From Tenodera sinensis (lineage: Eukaryota; Arthropoda; Insecta; Mantodea; Mantidae), in the NCBI GenBank assembly GCA_030765045.1, contig CM060962.1, positions 260,749,147 through 260,813,146 of the forward strand: 64,000 bases of DNA, written 5' to 3'. This document shows positions 58,398-64,000 of this stretch, piece after piece. The notes below the pieces were generated by a model that worked only from the letters and a program-made list of their open reading frames with translations, did no database searches and was not told where the DNA came from. The position numbers and the translations under genes were made by a program. Positions within the stretch are counted from its first letter, which is position 1. Each line of letters begins with the position of its first letter.

Positions 58398-58880
58398 ACA
58401 TATTGAATTCACTAATAGCTAAAGTTACTGCAGTTTTTTTCCTTTTTAGGAGCAAAGCTTCTTGTATAAAATTCAGAAATCACGATCACGTGGTTAACAC
58501 AACAAAATGTTTGCATTACTTTAGCGCTGTTTCACCGGGATAAATGTTTGCGGAAAATTCCACATCTCTCTGCTTACATCCGCCAGCACTGAATCTGTGC
58601 GCCTAATATACACTTCAAAATGTTATGCAATTTTACTTTAATGCGGTAATGAATGCATTTTAGGAGCCACTCCCACCCGCACATGGGTATTTAAATTACA
58701 CCGTAACAGCCTTTTAAGAGACGATGCAGCGTAAGTGACGGTATATTCTGAAAGTACAAGGTCAAGACATAATTTTAAGACAAAAAAAATCATGTTTTTC
58801 ATCATTTTTGCCAAAATTTCACCGATGGAAAATATAAAGGCACCCCTTCATTGTGAAGTAGACATGTGTAATCTTACAGT
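58398..58880. other. No gene seen
   Basis: Flanking sequence right of non-LTR copy 2; no domain or repeat recognised. Confidence 0.35.
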
Positions 58881-58884
58881 GGCT

Positions 58885-58985
58885 AACATAATTCCTCGAA
58901 AGAGCTTCCGTGATGTCGGACCTACACAGACTACAGCACGAATCGCAGTTACGTAGTAATGGTAGTCTGAAACATGGCTAACATC
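58885..58985 (+). repeat. Inverted partner of 63852-63960
   Basis: Contains TTACGTAGTAATGGTAGTCTGA and ACATGGCTAACAT; their inverses are at about 63854-63890. Either TIRs of a 5-kb unit or two opposed copies of one repeat. Confidence 0.55.
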
Positions 58986-59032
58986 ATTATATAAGTATTT
59001 TTTGCATCAATTCAACAAGCAATTTCTAGGTT

Positions 59033-59257
59033 GTTTAGAATATGGATGTAACAAGTGATTGTAATTTTACTTCATTGGGCCATGACTAGACTAGAAGAAT
59101 CAGCTGACTTCAGTTCGCATTGCATTAGCCACCAAGGCGCCGTGGCTAACGAAAACGACACGCTACGGCACAAACTGTAGTGACGTAACTCTCCTAGTTC
59201 AGTCATGGCCCAATGAAATACACCACAATCGTCTAATACATCCATGTTCTAAACAAA
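59033..59257. mobile_element. MITE with about 100-bp inverted arms
   Basis: Left arm TTGTTTAGAATATGGATGTA, TTCATTGGGCCATGACT and TTAGCCACCAAGGCGCC; right arm gives the inverse (TTCATTGGGCCATGACTGA, TTAGCCACGGCGCC). Non-coding foldback structure of about 225 bp. Confidence 0.8.
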
Positions 59258-59474
59258 TAAAAAACTTGCCCGTTGAATTCATACAAAAGATACAGTTTTA
59301 TCATGATAGCATACACATATTCGATGGGTCGTCCTGATTGGACGTGAGATCCTTGTGTTGGAAACACACGTGTTCATAACGCTTGGTCACTGGTGGAAAA
59401 GCAGTTTCCTATCTACCTCACCAGGAAGCAGCAGGAGTAACGCAGCGACTGTGGTGGAGCGACTAGACCATCTC

Positions 59475-59709
59475 GGCGGCGCCGTGGCCGAGCGGTTAGC
59501 GCGCTCGCCTACCACCTAGGCGGCCCGGGTTCGATCCCAGGGACTCGCATCTGGTATTCGTGGTGGACGAAGCGGCGTCAGGGCGGGTTTTCTCCGGGTA
59601 CTCCCGCCATCTCAATCCACCGGTGCTCCATCTTCATTCCATCTATCATCAGTGTCACCACCTGCGGTGCCGTAGTAGTAAAAGCGGGCGTTAAACACTA
59701 CAAACAACA
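59475..59709 (+). mobile_element. tRNA-derived SINE (type 1), copy 2
   Basis: Same family as 26898-27130: box A TGGCCGAGCGG, box B GGTTCGATCCC. A perfect 13-bp duplication ACTAGACCATCTC flanks it (59462-59474 and 59710-59722). Ends GCGGGCGTTAAACACTACA. Confidence 0.92.
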
Positions 59710-60108
59710 ACTAGACCATCTCAGCCAGACAATAGCACACAGGTGTACTCTATAAGAGGCTTGGGACGCAAGCTTTAGAGTACACCCAATGACGCTGAAT
59801 CTGCTTTCTCGGAAGTGATGCAAGCTGTCCCTATTTCGGAGCAGGTATAAGGCCCATCCCAGCGGCAAGCAGTGGGCACTGGCCCTCTTCTATCTTGCCG
59901 CCCAGCCGCGTGCGCGTGAGCTGCTTACACCATCGCTCCGAAGTGAGCAAATAGCATCGAGAGCAGGTACCACCTCGTTTCTTACTCCTCTCTTACTATC
60001 TTCTTTTTATTTTCCAAGACTACACACTGACGGACAGACCATGTGACAAGTAGGTCCGCAAGGCCACAGCCAAGGGTCAGAACTTCTAGTCCAGTACCCG
60101 GAGCCAAT

Positions 60109-61120
60109 ATGGCTCCTACAGGCGTCTCCTCCAAGGAGGGGATCCGGTCCTATGCGGACAATCGGATGGCAACCACGCCGACACCCGACGAAGACGGGCA
60201 AATACCAGGGGCTAGTTCCCAACAAACACCTTCACTTGAAATGGTGGAACCCGCTGCCAAGAGGCACAGGGGCTCGAAGAGGAAGGTCGTGATCCCTCAA
60301 CGAGTAGTACCCGTATCAGCCACCAATCCTCACCTCCTGCTGTCTGAGACAGAATCTGAGGAGGACGATACCGCTCAAGACGACGGCTTCACTGTCGTAG
60401 AGCGAAGAAGAAAAAGAAAAACATCACAGATCTCGCTGCAGCCCCCACAAGGGACTGAACAAACACCCCTAACCAAGAGGGGTACAAAGATTCCGCCTAT
60501 AATAGCGGACTCCTTTGCAAACCACATCGCCGTCATGAAGCTTCAGGCGGCCAAGTTGGCCAAGGGCTTCGAGGCGCAGAGGAAGCCTAGAAAGATTCAT
60601 ATTCGAACCTACACGCCCGAGGACTTCGAGAGGGCGAAAGAAATACTGAGGGCGCAGAAGATTCATTTCTTCTTATAGTCCCTCCAACGTCCAAACATAG
60701 AAAGGCGCATCATACGGCGTCTCGCCTCTGGGTGTACACCAGAGGAAATAAAAGAGGCCCTGAAGGAAGAACATGACATTACAGTCTCAGCTGCGGCGCA
60801 ACTGAGAAGGACCATTTGGACCGAGGAGGTGGTCCAAAAAGGTACCAATGCCGCTGTACCTGGTTGTGGTGGACAAAGTCCCAGGCCAGGTAGTCCAGCC
60901 CATAGAAGCTATACGCACCTTGTTCCACAATGTGGTCAAGGTGGAGCGATACTATGGGCAAGATGGTCCAGCCCAATGTCGCAGATGCATGGATTTCCAC
61001 CATTCCAGCCAGGCCTGTGAGCGAAAGCTCGCATGCCTGCACTGTGCGGGGGAACACCTTGTTGCAGATTGCGACAAGAATACTGACCAGAAAGAGTGCG
61101 CCAACTGCCACAAGCCCAAC
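60109..61120 (+). pseudogene. Non-LTR ORF1 (zinc-knuckle protein), second family
   Basis: First ATG of the open frame at 60109 (MAPTGVSSKEG). A basic Lys/Arg patch (KRHRGSKRK), acidic LSETESEEDD, then FERAKEILRAQKIHF, after which a stop at 60676 breaks the frame. It resumes in another frame: PLYLVVVDKVPGQ (PRE_C2HC-like), then CRRCMDFHHSSQAC, CLHCAGEHLVADC and CANCHK knuckles. RNA-binding Gag-like protein in the family; inactive here. Confidence 0.72.
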
Positions 61121-61186
61121 GTAAGTGTAAACATCATCAAACAGCAAACACATCACTCACACACTTTTTCTCCTTCCTCCCTTCAG

Positions 61187-63480
61187 CGCGTGGAAGCTAC
61201 CGCCATCAGGTTTGCCATTGGCGGTATGGACACTTTGTCGATTGCGGCTTATTAGCCACCTGATCATCGCTTCTACGAAGCAGATTATACCACTCTCCTC
61301 AACCTACACCCAGTAGTCTGCATCGTAGGAGATCTTAACGCGAAGCATGGGCTCTGGTACAGCCGCACCAGCAACCAGAGGGGGCGCGGGCTCTACCGCC
61401 TCATCAGCGGAAACCCAAGCCTCGTCGCGGACGGGCCCAGAGGTTCAACATTCCATCCGGCATGCGGCTGGTCTGACGTCCTGGATATCATGATCACTAA
61501 AAACATGCCATTGCACTTTGTCCTCTCGGCAGTAAATGAGCAGGATTCCGACCGTGACCCAGTCGTGGTGGACTCCACAGTAGCCATGCCAGCTCTGTTG
61601 AACTCAGACTGGACACATGAGACCGACTGGGATGCACCAGTTCTAGAACTTAACCGATCCGTCGACCCTCGACCAGGCATCGATGATCTCGAAGCGTTGG
61701 AAGCTGCAGCGGCGGATTTTTCCCACCAGGTCCTAAATGCGGTACGCGCACACTCTCACCGCATTCCCACCAATAGCCCTGACCCGAGAACCATACCTAT
61801 AGAACTCCTGCAGTTGCTAAAAGCCAAGCCAACTGTTCGGAAGCAATGGCAGCGCTTCCGCCATTCCAGGATAGTAGCAGTATACCAGAGGTTCAAAACC
61901 CTGGCAAGGCGACTGCTCCGTGCGCACAGAACAACAGCCTGGGAAAACACTCTTCAGAATGTAAACCTTCAAGAAAAGAAACCATGGCGGATTATAAGGG
62001 CCTTGAGGAAGGACAAGACCCAATACCAGCATCCCTTACATGGCCCTCGTGGGCGGCTCGCGTTCGAGCTAGACGAGAAAGCCACTGTGGTTGCGGACCA
62101 TCTTGAGGTACAGTTCGAACCCGGGAGGACCCACAAGACGAAGACTTTAGGAAAATTGTGGAAGCGACCGTTGATTACCTCTATAAGGAACCATGGCAGC
62201 TACACGAGGAGATCCAAATCCCCGTAATCACCCCGAAAGTGGTGATCTCCGAAATCCGAAGCTTAAACCCTAAATAAATCCCCTAAACATGACAACGCCT
62301 CGGCACTCATTCTCTAGCACCTACACAAAAAGGCCGTCGCCTGCTTAACGCGGATTTTCAATGCATTCCTACGTCTCCGCCACTTTCCCGCATGCCGGAA
62401 GGAGGCGAGCGTGATTTGCATTTTGAAACCCGGCAAGGACTCAGTCTTCCCTAACAGCTACCACTCCATCAGCATTCTCCCAATCGTCTCAAAAGTTTTT
62501 GAGCGGTTGTTCCTCACCCGCCTAACGCCTCTTTTTGAGGAAAAGCAACTCCTACCGGATCACCAGTTTGGTTTTCGTCGGGGTCACTTCACGACCATGC
62601 AGTTACTACGTGTGGCCAAGAAGGTTGCCCTGGGGTTCCAGGAAAACTTTAAGACCATAGCGGTTCTGCTGGACGTGGAAAAGGCCTTCGCCACAATCTG
62701 ACACCAAGGCCTACTGTACAAACTAAAGCAGGCAAACATCCCTCCTCCATATCTCGCACTGATTAGCAGCTTCCTTCAGGACCGCACTTTCAGAGTGAGA
62801 GTGGAAGGAAGACTGTCAACACTAAGAATTATGGCGGCAGGAGTCCCAGAGGGCAGTGTACTCTCCCCGCTACTCTTCGCAGCATACATGTCCGAGTTCC
62901 CCACGGAACATCATACTGTGACATGCCAGTATGCGGACGATGTCCTCATCATGGAACAACACAAGAATGTGCGACATTACCTCCCTCCCCTTCAACGTCA
63001 ACACAATACCTTTGGCCGCTGGAGTGAGAAGTGGAGAATGGCTATTAGTCCGGGGAAAAGCTGCGCACTATTCCTTGATAAGGTTCGCCAATGACGGCCG
63101 GAACGGTCACTTCGGCTCAGGTGGAGAAATATCCCATGGGTAACCTCTGCCAAATACTTAGGCGTTCTCCTCAACCGCGGACTAAAATACGCTCCGCACG
63201 TCCGCGCAAAGGCCGGACTCGGCCACGCTGCACTCAGACAGCATTACCCTATCCTCCGTTCCACCATGCCCACTTACCTAAAACTACGCATTTACCGAGC
63301 AATCATCCCGCCATTGATTTTGTATGGCTGCGAAGTCTGGGGATCGGCGGCACCCTCCACCATACGCAAGCTGCAGACTGGGCGTAAAGAACAATATATG
63401 ATACCGGGCGTAGATTCCCGTTTTACATCATCCACAACCACTCCGGACTATTCTGCATCATGGATTTGGTGAGGGAGCGA
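61187..63480 (+). pseudogene. Non-LTR ORF2 (endonuclease-RT), second family
   Basis: The N-terminal half of the endonuclease is missing. What remains: VEATAIRFAIGG, a stop TAG near 61253, then CIVGDLNAKHGLW and SDVLDIMITK. RT from about 62275: ILKPGKDSVFPNSYHSISIL, FGFRRGHFTTMQL, LDVEKAFATI, TGA at 62699 where a Trp is usual, VPEGSVLSPLLF, catalytic YADD at about 62935, and a C-terminal ILYGCEVWGSAAP near 63320. Several frame breaks. Jockey clade by layout. Confidence 0.78.
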
Positions 63481-63599
63481 TCCCGTACCATGCACACCAA
63501 ACTTTGTTCCCACACCAACTGGTAAGGGCACTAGGTCAATACGACCACAGAGCACCCCGTAGAAGGAAAAGTTACTGCCTGCCTAAGGACGCCCCTGGG

Positions 63600-64000
63600 T
63601 AACGGTAATGCCTGTCCAATTTTCTAATACCTATTCACCCCAACACCTATTCCTGCCCCCTTCCTGCATCCGAACTTAGGTATGCAGGAAGAAACCATGC
63701 CCACAGACACAAAAGTTAGAACGATTATAAACACCTTCTATATTGCACAGATAAAGTCGTATTAAGCGGCTAGGTGCAGTGCAAATAAGCATACTGTACA
63801 GGAGAACCTGTACGATCTGATCTCGAATGCCGCGATGCTGGATAGCATACAATGTTAGCCATGTATCAGACTACCATTACTACGTAACTCGGATTCACAC
63901 CATAGCCTGTCTTTTCCGTTAGCCACGCCCAGGTGCTAAGTAACGACATTCGGAACATTCTATCTTCGCAGCTGACATCATAGAAAGAAGCATTTAAGAT
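63600..64000. other. 3' flank with inverted repeat, no gene seen
   Basis: 63600-63850 has no recognised feature and may be the 3' untranslated end of the retroelement. 63852-63960 is the inverted partner of 58885-58985 (GTTAGCCATGTATCAGACTA). Confidence 0.4.

Larger units (their letters stand above)
59870..63600 (+). mobile_element. Second Jockey-clade non-LTR element, degenerate
   Basis: Different family from the copies at 12.9 and 53.6 kb. It has ORF1 with nuclear and knuckle regions, a deletion fusing ORF1 to the endonuclease, and YADD reverse transcriptase. Borders are approximate: a GC-rich leader from about 59870 and an untranslated 3' region to about 63600-63800. Confidence 0.75.

Noticed and set aside
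59475..59550. Functional tRNA-Ser/Leu gene
   Set aside because: Followed by a non-tRNA body and flanked by a 13-bp target duplication: a SINE head.

Overview
The window is arthropod nuclear DNA made almost entirely of nested transposable elements. Evidence for an arthropod: BEL/Pao, Ty3/Gypsy, Penelope-like, Jockey-like and two hAT-type elements together, arthropod-style tRNA-derived SINEs, and perfect runs of the pentamer AACCT/AGGTT, the ancestral arthropod telomere motif. I cannot name the species. The only likely host-gene sequence is two exon-like blocks on the minus strand (52794-52696 and 22125-21975). If they belong to one gene, they bracket an intron of about 30.6 kb that holds most of the elements.

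Region 1 (1-11.5 kb): an old hAT-like (TTF zinc finger/DUF4371) transposase gene on the minus strand has been cut three times: by a 0.8 kb dispersed repeat (family R), by a 0.96 kb DDE transposon flanked by TA, and by a BEL/Pao element. The BEL/Pao element was in turn split in its gag by an intact, very young Ty3/Gypsy element (620-7259) whose two LTRs differ only in a poly-G tract.

Region 2 (11.5-21.5 kb): a 10 kb CGGBP1-like hAT element with a perfect 8-bp target duplication. It carries inside it a Jockey-like non-LTR element on the minus strand, a hAT MITE and long triplet microsatellites.

Region 3 (21.5-30.7 kb): one exon-like block, two Penelope-like element remnants with GIY-YIG endonuclease motifs, several family R copies, SINEs and microsatellites.

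Region 4 (30.8-52.5 kb): a non-autonomous, gag-only LTR retrotransposon whose gag is interrupted by a 17,192-bp almost perfect palindrome (32104-49295). The palindrome has 5'-AG termini, a 6-bp target duplication (CACTTA), two arms of about 8.45 kb that are nearly identical but not exact copies, and a unique centre of about 300 bp with iteron-like repeats, a short palindrome and a hairpin. On each side of the axis lie five regularly spaced tRNA-like (B-box) modules, and telomere-type pentamers lie near both ends in the orientation expected of a linear chromosome. It has no credible protein gene. The 6-bp duplication and AG ends recall Maverick/Polinton elements, but the architecture fits no family I know. 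This is the strongest candidate for an undescribed system here.

Region 5 (52.5-64 kb): the second exon-like block, a 5'-truncated sister copy of the Jockey-like element on the plus strand, a MITE, a tRNA-derived SINE with target duplications, and a second, degenerate non-LTR element with YADD reverse transcriptase. The only apparently intact genes are gag, protease and pol of the Gypsy element; nearly everything else is pseudogenic or non-coding.
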